A stretch of DNA of 64,000 nt from JAWLHK01 sp041690355 [NCBI: bacterium] (GCA_041690355.1 JAWLHK010000008.1:1-64000); one strand, 5' to 3'. Positions 31,625 through 39,926 are shown, counted from the first letter of the stretch. The notes: generated from the letters alone by a model not told the origin. Translations and numbers: made by a program.

Positions 31625-32380
31625 TCACTCGGCCGCCTTCTTTTTCTTCTTCGGCTTTTTTTGTGGCTCGCCATCGACCGAAGAGAGCGCGCGCTCCAGA
31701 TCCCGGCCGGCCGCATCCGTCGTTCTGCGGACCCCCGCCCAGCGGCTCGCATCTGTGTACACCGAGAAGAAGAGGCCGTAGGTCAGGCCGCCGTAGCGGA
31801 ACCCGCCGTGGGTCCCGACATCGAATGGCGCCGGGCTCGCGTAGCCGCCTTCGAGCGTAATCGCGAACGGTCCCGCCCAGGGCGCCCAGGCGAGCCCCAG
31901 CGTGCCCGACAGCTGCGGGAAGAAGCTGTTCTCCACATGGTCTTCTGCGCCGTAGCCGGTCAGGCTCGAGCGCAGCCACGGAAATTCGGCCGCTACCTGG
32001 GCGTAGCCGCTCAGACTCGGCAGAAACCGCTGTGTGCGGCGCAGGCCGAAGTAGGGGTCGACGATGGTGAGCGTCGACGTCAGCCCCTCGAGTTCGGCGT
32101 CTTCGCTGCCGAAGCGCAGCCCGCCCACGTATTCGGCCTTGCCGTACAGATGTCCGGACACCTGGACGTCGAGCAGGTTGAAGGTGCGAACGCTCCCGAC
32201 ATCCCAGAAATCATCGTCGGCCGTGTGATAAGGGGCGAAGATGCCGTCGGTCGTCTGCACGTTGTGAAAGCCGAACCGCAGTTCCGCGGCCTCTGCAGAC
32301 CCGGCCGGGAACGTTGAGAGCGCGAATGCCGCTGCGAGAAGAAGGCCGGCCGTTTTCGGGAAAGGTTTCATCGTGCTCAT
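31625..32380 (-). CDS. exported beta-rich protein with poly-Lys tail
   Basis: A 251-residue protein with a signal peptide (MSTMKPFPKTAGLLLAAAFA, cleavage near AEAAE). It has repeated amphipathic strands (VQVSGHLYGKAEYVGGLRFG, AITLEGGYASPAPF, YGLFFSVYT) suggestive of a small outer-membrane barrel, and an odd C-terminus KKPKKKKKAAE. It overlaps the upstream lipoprotein gene by 4 bp and is the last gene of a four-gene operon. Function unknown. Confidence 0.6.
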   Translation of the reverse strand: MSTMKPFPKTAGLLLAAAFALSTFPAGSAEAAELRFGFHNVQTTDGIFAPYHTADDDFWDVGSVRTFNLLDVQVSGHLYGKAEYVGGLRFGSEDAELEGLTSTLTIVDPYFGLRRTQRFLPSLSGYAQVAAEFPWLRSSLTGYGAEDHVENSFFPQLSGTLGLAWAPWAGPFAITLEGGYASPAPFDVGTHGGFRYGGLTYGLFFSVYTDASRWAGVRRTTDAAGRDLERALSSVDGEPQKKPKKKKKAAE

Positions 32381-33906
32381 TCTCCCCTCCGATCGAGGAT
32401 GCCGTCGACGAGAAAATCGGTCTGCTCCTGCGTGCGGGCTGCCGCCGGATCGTGGAAGAGAATCGAACCGTAGGGATAATCGAGCAGCGCGAACAGAGAG
32501 CCGCCCTTGCCAAGCGTGCCGATGCGCAGCGGATAGAACGGCAGGTCCTCATGATCACGTGTCAGATCGAGCGCCTCGATCTTGCCCGTGCGCAGGTTGA
32601 GCGCCACCAGATCGGCGAAGTTCTCGAGGCGCAGAAACAGATGGGCGCCGTCGGGGGTCATGACCGCTTCGGCGATGCGGTCGGGGAGCTCTACCGGGCT
32701 GAAGGCTTCGGCATAGTTGACGTACGTGAACGAGTCGCCCGCCCCGTCCTGCCCGCGGTGGATGGCCACCGAGCTCTGTCCGTCGGGGGCGTGCAGGATC
32801 TCGTCGGCGCGCAGCTGGAAGGGAATGACGACGACGTGGCCGGTGCGCACGTTGAGGCGGTAAATCGACGGCGCCCCTTTGGCCTGGTGCATGAGCACCC
32901 TGCGGCCGTCGGGCGTCGCGACGAGGGTATCGGGCTTGCTCAGGATGTCGGGCATGCGCACGGTCACGGCGCGGTTCAGGTTGTCGACGTTGAACACCGA
33001 GATCGTCTTGTTTCCGTTGAGCACATAAAGCAGCCGCGTCTCGCCGGTGTCGCTGCGCGGAAAAATCGTTTCCGCGTCAGCCGCGAGCGGGGGGCCGAGC
33101 GCCAGCGCGACCGGCTGCTCAACGTCCTGGGCGAGAAAGTTCACCGGCGGCAGATCGAGCGCGGTGTCGGTGGCGACCGAGAGAATCTCGTCGCGCCCCT
33201 GGATGAGCACGAAGACCCGTCCTGCCGTCTGCACGGCCCCGGCCGGCCGTTCGCTCAGGTTGACCTGCACGCTGAGCGGCCGCGTCTGTTTCCAGTCTTC
33301 GCCCGGATCGGCTTCGAAAAGCCGCTCCAGCTTCACCTGCGCCATCTGGCCGGGGGAGAAGAAAAGGAGCCGCGTCTCGCCGTCCCTCTCGTAAAACGCA
33401 ATCACGTCGGGGGGCGAGCCCACGGTGAACTCGGCCGCCTCGCCGGTGGCACGGTCGAGCACCGTCATCTGATTCGGATCGACGATACCGGGCGCGTCGC
33501 CTCCCGGCGTGGCGCGCAGCAGGAGCCAGCGGCCGTCGGGCGACTCGTCGAGGCGATCGCAATACCGGCAGACGGCAAAGGTCGCGGCCGTGGCCCCGTC
33601 GGCAGAAAGCAGCGTGAGGCGCCCGCGGGCCGGATCGATCCACGCGGTTCCGCCGCCGCCGGCCAGGGCACGGGCAATCGTGGGCTTGCCGCTCGGATAG
33701 AACGGAACGCGCCCGCCCGGGTGCAGCACGAATCCCTGCTTCCACGCGGGATCGTAGACGGCCACCCGTCCGCCGGCGCCCACCGCCTGCAGCCGGTCTG
33801 AGAAGGTTGCTGAATCCCGAGTGTCGCAGCCTGCGAGAAGCAGGGTCGCCCCAAGCAGCCCGGTTCCGAGAATCTTTCGCCATGCGCTCGCATGTACCAT
33901 GGTCAC
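32377..33906 (-). CDS. beta-propeller lipoprotein
   Basis: A 509-residue lipoprotein (lipobox LLLAGC, Cys27) made of WD/YVTN-like blades, with recurrent S-x-D-G-R-x-(L/V)-L units (DESPDGRWLLLRATPG, VATPDGRRVLMHQ) and Asp-Arg-Leu strands. A CRYC pair occurs near residue 115. Likely periplasmic or surface-exposed ligand-binding or scaffold protein. It overlaps both neighbours by 4 bp. Confidence 0.72.
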   Translation of the reverse strand: MTMVHASAWRKILGTGLLGATLLLAGCDTRDSATFSDRLQAVGAGGRVAVYDPAWKQGFVLHPGGRVPFYPSGKPTIARALAGGGGTAWIDPARGRLTLLSADGATAATFAVCRYCDRLDESPDGRWLLLRATPGGDAPGIVDPNQMTVLDRATGEAAEFTVGSPPDVIAFYERDGETRLLFFSPGQMAQVKLERLFEADPGEDWKQTRPLSVQVNLSERPAGAVQTAGRVFVLIQGRDEILSVATDTALDLPPVNFLAQDVEQPVALALGPPLAADAETIFPRSDTGETRLLYVLNGNKTISVFNVDNLNRAVTVRMPDILSKPDTLVATPDGRRVLMHQAKGAPSIYRLNVRTGHVVVIPFQLRADEILHAPDGQSSVAIHRGQDGAGDSFTYVNYAEAFSPVELPDRIAEAVMTPDGAHLFLRLENFADLVALNLRTGKIEALDLTRDHEDLPFYPLRIGTLGKGGSLFALLDYPYGSILFHDPAAARTQEQTDFLVDGILDRRGE

Positions 33907-35429
33907 TCCGCTTCGGTACCCAGCAGGTACCCGGTAAGAACTTCGCGATCGGTTTCGACGCTGGCGGCGCTGGCCGTCACGTCGAGAAAAAGAATGCGCC
34001 CCGCATCGTGCTCCTGCGTGACGAAGGCGTGGCCCCCCGCCAGCGGCATGGCGCTCAGGAACAGCGGCTTCGCGTCGAGGGCATGGGCCGCGTGCAGGCC
34101 GTTGCGCAGCGAGAGGGTCACGAGGTAATCGGGTTTCTCTGTGGTGAGGAATGCAAAGTCGCCGTCGGGGCTGAAGGCGATGCCGTGGATGTCCCCCGCA
34201 AGTTCGATGGCCGGCGCATCGCCCGTGGCCAGGTCGAGCATCGACACGACAGGACCGCCCAACGCGCTGCTTCCGGCGCGGTGCACGATGAGCGCGCTGC
34301 GGCTGTCGGGAGCCGGGATCGCGGCCGCCACGGGGGCGACGAGCGGCACGTCGGTGATACTGTCGTCACCCGGATCAAAGATTGCCACGGCCGACAGGTT
34401 CGCCGCCGCCGTGAAGAGAATGCCGCGCGAGCCGTCGGGGGTGAACTCGGTCTGGGCGTAGGGGTGCGGGCTGGTGACGGCCGCACTGAAGGTCACCTCC
34501 GTCGCGCCGACGGCGAAGCGGCGCAGCCGGTAGCGTGAAGGATTGCGATCCGAGACGTAGAGCACGTCGGCGTCGGCGCTCAGATCCATGTCGGTGGCCA
34601 CGCTGTCGCCGGCCACTGAAGACGCAATGCCGTCGGCGAGGCGCACGGCCCGCACGCCGTTCCGGTCCGCTTCGCGGAAGAACGCCCAGCCGCCGTCGTT
34701 GGTGAGCAGCGCCTCTTCGAGCGTCCCGAAGGTCGACGTCGTGAAGGGGATCGGGCTCGCCGTCGCCGTCGCCAGATTGAGCAGCGTGCCCCGCGCGTCG
34801 GTAGCCGCCAGCGCCAGCGGCGTTCCATCGTTCCCCGTCGCGAGCACGATGGCGCGCGGCGCGAAGCCGAGGGCGCGCGAGACGACGCGCCCGGCCGCGA
34901 TGTCGATGATCGAGACGACGTCGAGCGAGCGCGCCCCGCCGTCGACCGCGTCGCCGTCGAGCGCGGCCTTGTCGACGTAGCCGACCCCGAACCCCGACGG
35001 GTGAAAGACGATGTCGTTGACGTCGGCCGGGATGCGCACGTTCCGCAGATCTCCAGAGGCGGCGTCGAGGAGGCTCACCGTGTGGTCGCCGCGGTTGAGC
35101 ACGAGCACATGCTGCGGCGTCGTGCGGATGATGCCCGGCTCGAGCCCGGTGCGGATCAGGCTGATTTCATGCGGCCGCGCCACCGAGATGCGCGATATGG
35201 AGTCGATGCTCGGATTGGCGACGTACAGGTACTCTTCGGTCACTCCGGGCGCGACGCCGAGAAAGGCGCGTGTGACGACCTCGGTTTCGGGCGGGAGCGT
35301 CGTATCCGTGACGTCGTCGCCGATGCCGCCCGGACGGCCGTCTCCCTCCACGGCGCTGTCGTAGGCGCCGGAGCAGGCGACCGAACCGAGCACGAACAGC
35401 AGTGCGCCGTGGAGCAGGGTCTTATTCAT
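33903..35429 (-). CDS. beta-propeller lipoprotein (paralogue of the next gene)
   Basis: A 508-residue lipoprotein; the signal ends in LGSVAC. The N-terminal core APGVTEEYLYVANPSIDSIS, then RIRTGLEPG-like text, and the C-terminal GGHAFVTQEHDAGRILFLDV are shared nearly verbatim with the upstream 504-residue protein, so the two arose by tandem duplication. The fold is a YVTN/Ncl-type beta-propeller. It overlaps the upstream stop by 8 bp. Confidence 0.75.
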   Translation of the reverse strand: MNKTLLHGALLFVLGSVACSGAYDSAVEGDGRPGGIGDDVTDTTLPPETEVVTRAFLGVAPGVTEEYLYVANPSIDSISRISVARPHEISLIRTGLEPGIIRTTPQHVLVLNRGDHTVSLLDAASGDLRNVRIPADVNDIVFHPSGFGVGYVDKAALDGDAVDGGARSLDVVSIIDIAAGRVVSRALGFAPRAIVLATGNDGTPLALAATDARGTLLNLATATASPIPFTTSTFGTLEEALLTNDGGWAFFREADRNGVRAVRLADGIASSVAGDSVATDMDLSADADVLYVSDRNPSRYRLRRFAVGATEVTFSAAVTSPHPYAQTEFTPDGSRGILFTAAANLSAVAIFDPGDDSITDVPLVAPVAAAIPAPDSRSALIVHRAGSSALGGPVVSMLDLATGDAPAIELAGDIHGIAFSPDGDFAFLTTEKPDYLVTLSLRNGLHAAHALDAKPLFLSAMPLAGGHAFVTQEHDAGRILFLDVTASAASVETDREVLTGYLLGTEAE

Positions 35430-36936
35430 CGTGCGTCCCCAGGAGATAGCCGGTCAGGATTTCGGTCTCGTGCTCGACGCTCGCCAGGGTGTCGGTCACG
35501 TCGAGAAACAGGATGCGGCCGGCGTCGTGTTCCTGCGTGACGAAGGCGTGACCCCCTGCGAGGGGCAGCACGCCGAGAAACAGCGGCGCCTCGCCGAGCG
35601 CTTCCGCTCGGTACAGGCCGTTGCGCAACGAGAGCGTGAGCAGGTAGTCGGGCGATTTCGTCGTGACGAAGGCGAAGGCGCCGTCGGGGCTGAAGGCGAG
35701 CCCGTGCAGATCGCCCTCGAGCTCGATGGCGGGCGCCTCGCCGGTGTCGAGGTTCAGCAGCGTGAGCGCCGCGCGGGAGAAGAAGCCGCCGGCGCCGTCT
35801 CCCTCGTGCGCGAGAATGGCCGTGCCGCTGTCGGGGGCCATCCACAGGGCGCTGACGGGGCGCACGACGGGAGCTTCGAGTACGCCGCCGTCTGCGGTCG
35901 CGAGGATGCCGACTCCGGCGACCGACCCGCCCCCGGCGAACAGCAGCGCGCGGGTGCCGTCGGGCGTGAGCTCCACCTGCGTATACGGAGTCGCGACCGT
36001 CACCGTGGTCACCGGGGTAATCGCGGCGGCCCCGACGGCATAACGGTGCAGGCGGAAGTCGTTGTCGGCCTCGGCCACGTAAAGCGAAGCGCCGTCGGGG
36101 CCAAGTTCCGCATCGCTGACGGTAATCCCGGCGGCCACCGTCGCCGCCTCGCCATTCGCCAGCCGGACGGCGCGCAACCCCTTGTTCCCCGCGAGGCGGA
36201 AAAGCGCCCAGGCGCCGTCGGGCGTGAGCAGGGCTTCTTCGATCTCCGGAAGCGAAGCCGACGTGAAGGGGACCGGCGTCGCGGCAGCCGTGCGCAGGTC
36301 GAGAAGGGCTGCCCGGTTCTCGCCGGCAACAAGCGCCGTCCAGGTACCGGCGAACCGGATGGCCGCGGGCGCGAAGCCGAGGGCGCGCGAGACGGCCGTT
36401 CGACCCGGAATGTCGAGGGCCGTGATTACGTCGAGGGCGCGCGTGCCGCCGTCGAGGTCGGAGTCGGTCACGCGTTCGCGGTTCACGAAGCCGAGTGCAT
36501 AGTTGCCGTGGTGGGCGACGTCGTTGATGTCCTTGGGCAGGCGCAGCGTGCGCACGCTGTGGTCGGCGCGGTGCACGAGGCTCACCGAATGTTCCCCCTC
36601 GTTCAGCACGAGCAGGTCGGTCGGCGTCGCGTGAATGAGTCCCGGCTCGAGCCCCGTGCGGATCAGATCGATGGTGTGCGGCCGGGCAATGCCGATGCGC
36701 GAGATGGAATCGAGGCTCGGATTGGCCACGTAGAGATATTCCTCGGTCACGGCCGGCGCGACGCCGAGAAAGTGCAGGCTCACGATCTCCGACTCCCGGG
36801 GGAGCGGCCCCCCCTGGCCTGCGGGGTCGGGGTCGACCAGGTCGTCGAGCCACTCGCGCGAGGCCGCGTCGCCGCAGGCAACCATGGCGACCAGCGAGGC
36901 CATGAGGATCGGGAGCAGACGGGGCAGTCGCGTCAT
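35422..36936 (-). CDS. beta-propeller lipoprotein, first gene of the operon
   Basis: A 504-residue lipoprotein (MTRLPRLLPILMASLVAMVA then C). Start 36936 has CGAGGAATTCC upstream; the longer in-frame ATG at 37104 lacks a signal peptide and is rejected. Blades carry S-P-D-G-A-F-A-F-V-T type repeats. It heads the four overlapping genes down to 31625, which probably act as one cell-envelope complex. Confidence 0.75.
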   Translation of the reverse strand: MTRLPRLLPILMASLVAMVACGDAASREWLDDLVDPDPAGQGGPLPRESEIVSLHFLGVAPAVTEEYLYVANPSLDSISRIGIARPHTIDLIRTGLEPGLIHATPTDLLVLNEGEHSVSLVHRADHSVRTLRLPKDINDVAHHGNYALGFVNRERVTDSDLDGGTRALDVITALDIPGRTAVSRALGFAPAAIRFAGTWTALVAGENRAALLDLRTAAATPVPFTSASLPEIEEALLTPDGAWALFRLAGNKGLRAVRLANGEAATVAAGITVSDAELGPDGASLYVAEADNDFRLHRYAVGAAAITPVTTVTVATPYTQVELTPDGTRALLFAGGGSVAGVGILATADGGVLEAPVVRPVSALWMAPDSGTAILAHEGDGAGGFFSRAALTLLNLDTGEAPAIELEGDLHGLAFSPDGAFAFVTTKSPDYLLTLSLRNGLYRAEALGEAPLFLGVLPLAGGHAFVTQEHDAGRILFLDVTDTLASVEHETEILTGYLLGTHDE

Positions 36937-37047
36937 ACGGAATTCCTCGAGAAAGCGGAATGGATCCGGTTCGCCCGGTTCGCGGAGCAAGAAGCATACC
37001 ATAGTCCATCGCTGAGCCTCACGCTTGGGGTAAGGGCGGATCCAGGC

Positions 37048-37078
37048 CTGGAATCCGGAGGGTGGAATGCGGAATGGC
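37048..37078. repeat. degenerate GGAATNC heptamers
   Basis: CTGGAATCCGGAGGGTGGAA followed by TGCGGAATGG gives decayed 7-bp units of the AGGAATC family, upstream of the divergent STAS-like gene. Confidence 0.45.
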
Positions 37079-37182
37079 CGGTCCCTGTACGACATTGGTG
37101 TCACAGAGGCAGGCGGAAGAAGGGCTTGCGCATTTAACGCAATGCGTCAATAATATGGGCAGGTCCCGGTTGGAGGATATGC

Positions 37183-37608
37183 ATGGTCGAGGTTGCGAAT
37201 CGTGTGGGTCGGCTTGTCGAAATCCGGGCGTCTGCCGCCATCGGGGTGACCGACGCTGCGTCTTTCGAACGCGAGGTGCGCGACAGAATCCGCTTGGAGA
37301 CACAGCGCGTGGTCGTCGCCGTCGACCTGACACGCATGCGGATTCTTTCGAACGAGCTGGCCGATCGCCTGCTCGTCGCCATGAAGGCCGACAACCTGCA
37401 GATGGAGCGGGCCGGCTTTCTGATCTCGCCCGAGAGCGCCTCGCTCGAAATGCAGTTCGAGCGCCTGATACGCGAGGCGGGTTCGGCCCAGCGCCGGCTC
37501 TTCTTTTCGCCCGAGGCGCTCAGTTCATGGCTGGGCGAGGTGTTGACCCTGTCGGAGAAGACCCGTCTCGAGTTCTTTCTGCGCGAGCCCCTGCGCCCGG
37601 CGGCCTAG
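37183..37608 (+). CDS. STAS-like domain protein
   Basis: A 141-residue protein resembling a stand-alone STAS domain: a central strand VVVAVDLTRMRILSNELADR with the helix-following loop, then ADNLQMERAGFLISPESAS. STAS proteins act as anti-sigma antagonists or relay components, but the usual phospho-Ser is not obvious here. GGAGG sits 6 bp before ATG 37183, and TAATAT ~35 bp upstream may be a -10. No partner kinase adjacent. Confidence 0.55.
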   Translation: MVEVANRVGRLVEIRASAAIGVTDAASFEREVRDRIRLETQRVVVAVDLTRMRILSNELADRLLVAMKADNLQMERAGFLISPESASLEMQFERLIREAGSAQRRLFFSPEALSSWLGEVLTLSEKTRLEFFLREPLRPAA

Positions 37609-38121
37609 CGCCACCTGGTACGCAAATGGAGCGGATTGTAGATTGCAGATCGGTCTTGTCCAAAACAGGTTCATCGCGTGACCGTTCGCCCTGAGGAGCC
37701 GGGCCATGGGAATCGGAAATCAACTTGGCGGCATGGTCTCGCAAGGGTGACGTCGGCGGCGTCTCGAAGGGCCAGCGCCGCATGAACAGCGTGCTCGAGA
37801 ACCGGAACCTCACTGGGTGCTCCTGCTACGAGTAAGGTCGCGAAGACCTTCTGGCCCCTCGGCACGCTCGCGGCGAATGGTTATCCATAAGCGAACGAGG
37901 GCCCCAACCTGATTCATGGGAACAACGGGCACGAAGGCAAACCACACGGAATCTCACGGTTTCCGTCGGGCACAAAAGCGCTTTCTGGATGCAGTGATTG
38001 CAAAGGGCAGATCCCTTGGGCCGCTGCTCGAAGGTGACCGTTCCCCACGCCAACCCTTGCTTTCCCCGCGCCCGGCGTCCACCGACCAGCGCCCGGAGCG
38101 CACCCGCGCACGCTGCCGGAA
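37609..38121. other. ~510-bp intergenic region without a recognised gene
   Basis: Short frames occur on both strands but none has a recognisable family, a start with SD or -10 spacing, or conserved motif. The only structured signal is the operator of the downstream Phd-VapC genes at its right end. Confidence 0.5.
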
Positions 38122-38167
38122 TAATCTGGTCTGGTCAATATAGGAACTGACCAGATTATGTTAGACT
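38122..38167 (+). promoter_or_regulatory. operator/promoter of the Phd-VapC genes
   Basis: A perfect 10-bp inverted repeat TAATCTGGTC (38122-38131) / GACCAGATTA (38149-38158) precedes TAGACT (38162-38167), whose last base is 7 nt before ATG 38175. The geometry fits autorepression by the antitoxin-toxin complex of a leaderless transcript. Confidence 0.7.
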
Positions 38168-38174
38168 GAAGTCC

Positions 38175-38408
38175 ATGAAGAAAGCCGGCATCTACGAAGC
38201 CAAGACACGCCTGTCTGAATTGATTCGCGACGTTCGTCGCGGCGAAGAGGTGACAATTCTCGACCGCGGTAAACCCGTTGCCCGGTTGGTTCCCCTCGAA
38301 AAGCCGACGCACACCGATGCCGTGACCCGTTTTCGGAACCTGCGCGCCGAAGCCCGGACGGTCACGCAGGCCGAGGTTCGCGAGTGGATCTCCGCCGGGC
38401 GCAAATGA
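38175..38408 (+). CDS. Phd-family antitoxin
   Basis: A 77-residue Phd/YefM antitoxin: MKKAGIYEAKTRLSELIRDV, GEEVTILDRGKPVARLVPLE. The C-terminal helix (AEARTVTQAEVREWISAGRK) would bind the toxin. ATGA overlap with the downstream PIN gene. Confidence 0.88.
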   Translation: MKKAGIYEAKTRLSELIRDVRRGEEVTILDRGKPVARLVPLEKPTHTDAVTRFRNLRAEARTVTQAEVREWISAGRK

Positions 38409-38833
38409 CGCCTGTCGTGCTGGATGCGTCAGCCGCCGCCAACTTCCTCCTCCCGGATGAGAGCAATACCTATGGCGAGAAGGTGCTGCAGTACCTGGAG
38501 CGGTTCGGGGGCGTGGTGCCCACGCTCTGGGATTATGAAATCGGTAATGTCCTGACCATGGCCCTGCGCAGGAAGCGCATCGATCGCAGATTCAGGGATG
38601 TCGCCGTGTCTCTGCTTCTCGATCTTCCGCTCACGTACTGGAATCGCGGCGGCGCGGGCGCCCTTCTCCATGCGCCGCAGATCTGCGACCTCGCCGAACG
38701 GCTCTCGCTCAGCTTCTATGCCGCGAGCTATCTCTATGTCGCCAAGGTCGAAGACTTGCCGCTTGCGACCCTGGATACCGGATTGCGTACGGCGGCCCGC
38801 CGCAGCAAAGTCACCGTCTTCGCGGGTGATTAA
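38405..38833 (+). CDS. vapC: VapC-like PIN-domain toxin with a missing catalytic Asp
   Basis: A 142-residue PIN protein, a ribonuclease family needing four acidic residues. Asp7 (VVLDASA), Glu45 (WDYEIGNVL) and Asp124 (LATLDTGLR) are in place, but the third position, normally Asp in Y-D-A-S-Y-L, is Ala106 (SFYAASYL; GCC at 38720-38722 instead of GAC). One base change explains it. The fold and antitoxin contacts should be intact while Mg2+-dependent cleavage is likely lost or weak. Confidence 0.85.
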   Translation: MTPVVLDASAAANFLLPDESNTYGEKVLQYLERFGGVVPTLWDYEIGNVLTMALRRKRIDRRFRDVAVSLLLDLPLTYWNRGGAGALLHAPQICDLAERLSLSFYAASYLYVAKVEDLPLATLDTGLRTAARRSKVTVFAGD

Positions 38834-38845
38834 TCGGGAAGGCTG

Positions 38846-39415
38846 TCAGCGGCCGCCCTCGTCGTCGCGTCGCTCGCGCAGTTCGCGGAAGAACGTGCGC
38901 AGCGCGTGGCTGCAGGGTTCCTGCAGAACCCCCTCGGTGATCGACACCTTGTGGTTCAGGGGAAACTCATTCAGGTTCGCGAGCGAACCGAAGGCCCCCG
39001 CTTTGGGATCGCGGCAGCCGTAGACCACCCGATCGATTCGCGCCAGGATGATGGCGCCCGCGCACATGAAGCACGGCTCGAGGGTCACGTAGAGGGTCGT
39101 GCCGGTGAGCCGCCAGGCGCCGAGCTTCCGGCTCGCCTCGCGGATGGCAATCAGCTCCGCATGCGCCAGCGGGTCGGCTTCGCTCTCGCGCAGATTGTGG
39201 CCGCGGCCGACGATTTCACCCTCGCGCACGAGCACGGCCCCGATGGGCACCTCGCCCTTCGCGCGCGCCGCGGCCGCTTCGTCGAGCGCCGCCTGCATCC
39301 ACCGGCAGTCTTCGGCAGAACCGGCGGCTTCGGCGTCAGCAATGCCTGCGGCTTCCCCGCGCGAGGCAGGCGCGAGGGGGTCCTGTTCGGGGGAATCTGG
39401 ATCGGGCCGGCTCAC
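38846..39415 (-). CDS. tadA: tRNA-specific adenosine deaminase
   Basis: A 189-residue zinc deaminase that converts A34 to inosine in tRNA-Arg(ACG). Zinc/catalytic motifs: HAELIAI and LEPCFMCAGA, plus the TadA-type RIDRVVYGCRDPKAGA. The N-terminal ~35 residues are an acidic extension over the usual ~160-170. GTG 39415 is supported by TACCGT ending 7 nt upstream, again leaderless. Confidence 0.93.
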   Translation of the reverse strand: MSRPDPDSPEQDPLAPASRGEAAGIADAEAAGSAEDCRWMQAALDEAAAARAKGEVPIGAVLVREGEIVGRGHNLRESEADPLAHAELIAIREASRKLGAWRLTGTTLYVTLEPCFMCAGAIILARIDRVVYGCRDPKAGAFGSLANLNEFPLNHKVSITEGVLQEPCSHALRTFFRELRERRDDEGGR

Positions 39416-39467
39416 GCGAAGTACGGTACCACACGCGGCGCCGGGGCGGGAGTCGCCGGGGGGGACG

Positions 39468-39503
39468 AAAAAAGGGGACCGGTCCGACCGGACCGGCCCC
39501 CCT
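39468..39503 (-). terminator. strong intrinsic terminator after the peptide genes
   Basis: On the minus strand a GC-rich stem (GGGGGGCCGGTCC / GGACCGGTCCCC, small loop) is followed by TTTTTT (39468-39473). It lies 21 bp past the last peptide gene and separates it from tadA. Confidence 0.85.
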
Positions 39504-39523
39504 CGTCCTTAGGAAGGACGGAC

Positions 39524-39601
39524 TTACTGCGGATCGACGATCTGGGTGACCAGCGTGATCGCGCGGACTTCCTTCTTGACGAACAGCGGCTTGTTGTACA
39601 T
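39524..39601 (-). CDS. mini-gene 3: 25-residue Y-x-K-P peptide
   Basis: ATG 39601 to TAA 39524-39526 encodes 25 residues beginning MYNKPLFVKKEVR, continuing AITLVT and ending QIVDPQ. AAAGGG lies about 7 bp upstream. It is the third of three homologous reading frames on the minus strand and directly precedes the terminator. Conservation with its neighbours at the protein level, with changes concentrated at third codon positions and a few residues, marks it as a real gene. No Cys or Gly is present. See the findings for the RiPP-precursor interpretation. Confidence 0.75.
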   Translation of the reverse strand: MYNKPLFVKKEVRAITLVTQIVDPQ

Positions 39602-39652
39602 GGGATATCCCTTTGTCATGATGGTTGAACGGCCGGGGAGCTGCCCTGTAAG

Positions 39653-39680
39653 GCCGGTCCGCCGCGAGCGACGGACCGGC
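39653..39680 (-). promoter_or_regulatory. intercistronic hairpin between mini-genes 2 and 3
   Basis: A perfect 9-bp stem (GCCGGTCCG / CGGACCGGC) with a 10-nt loop lies 17 bp past the stop of mini-gene 2. There is no T-run, so it is more likely an RNA-stabilising or processing structure than a terminator. Confidence 0.65.
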
Positions 39681-39697
39681 ACCCTATCGTTTTCCCG

Positions 39698-39784
39698 TTA
39701 CTGCGGATCGACGATCTGGTCGACCGGGGTCACCAGCGTGATCTTGCGAACGAGCTTCTTGGCGATGGCGGGTTTGCTGTACAT
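39698..39784 (-). CDS. mini-gene 2: 28-residue Y-x-K-P peptide
   Basis: ATG 39784 to TAA 39698-39700 encodes 28 residues: MYSKPAIAKKLVRK, ITLVT, a three-residue insertion PVD, then QIVDPQ. CGAGGAG sits 6 bp before the start. The insertion keeps the reading frame and leaves the C-terminal hexapeptide unchanged, evidence for selection on the encoded peptide. Confidence 0.78.
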   Translation of the reverse strand: MYSKPAIAKKLVRKITLVTPVDQIVDPQ

Positions 39785-39819
39785 GGCTCACTCCTCGGTA
39801 AGCATAGGTTACGAATGGT

Positions 39820-39843
39820 TTCGCCGTCCCGAAGGACGGCGAA
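39820..39843 (-). promoter_or_regulatory. UUCG-loop hairpin between mini-genes 1 and 2
   Basis: On the minus strand TTCGCCGTCC-TTCG-GGACGGCGAA is a perfect 10-bp stem closed by the very stable UUCG tetraloop, 6 bp past the stop of mini-gene 1. No T-run follows. Confidence 0.75.
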
Positions 39844-39848
39844 CCGGG

Positions 39849-39926
39849 TTACTGCGGATCGACGATCTGGGTGACGAGCGTGATCTCGCGAACGACCTTC
39901 TTGGCGAACATGGGCTTGTTGTACAT
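39849..39926 (-). CDS. mini-gene 1: 25-residue Y-x-K-P peptide
   Basis: ATG 39926 to TAA 39849-39851 encodes 25 residues: MYNKPMFAKKVVRE, ITLVT, QIVDPQ. It has the best SD of the three (GGAGGATCACATG). It is the promoter-proximal member; about 70 bp upstream sequence before the kinase gene's 3' end must hold the promoter, where no strong consensus is visible. Confidence 0.8.
   Translation of the reverse strand: MYNKPMFAKKVVREITLVTQIVDPQ

Noticed and set aside
37671-37865. Possible small minus-strand gene in the 37.6-38.1 kb gap
   Set aside because: No family resemblance, no SD or -10 at the right distance, and the frame runs into non-coding-like sequence.
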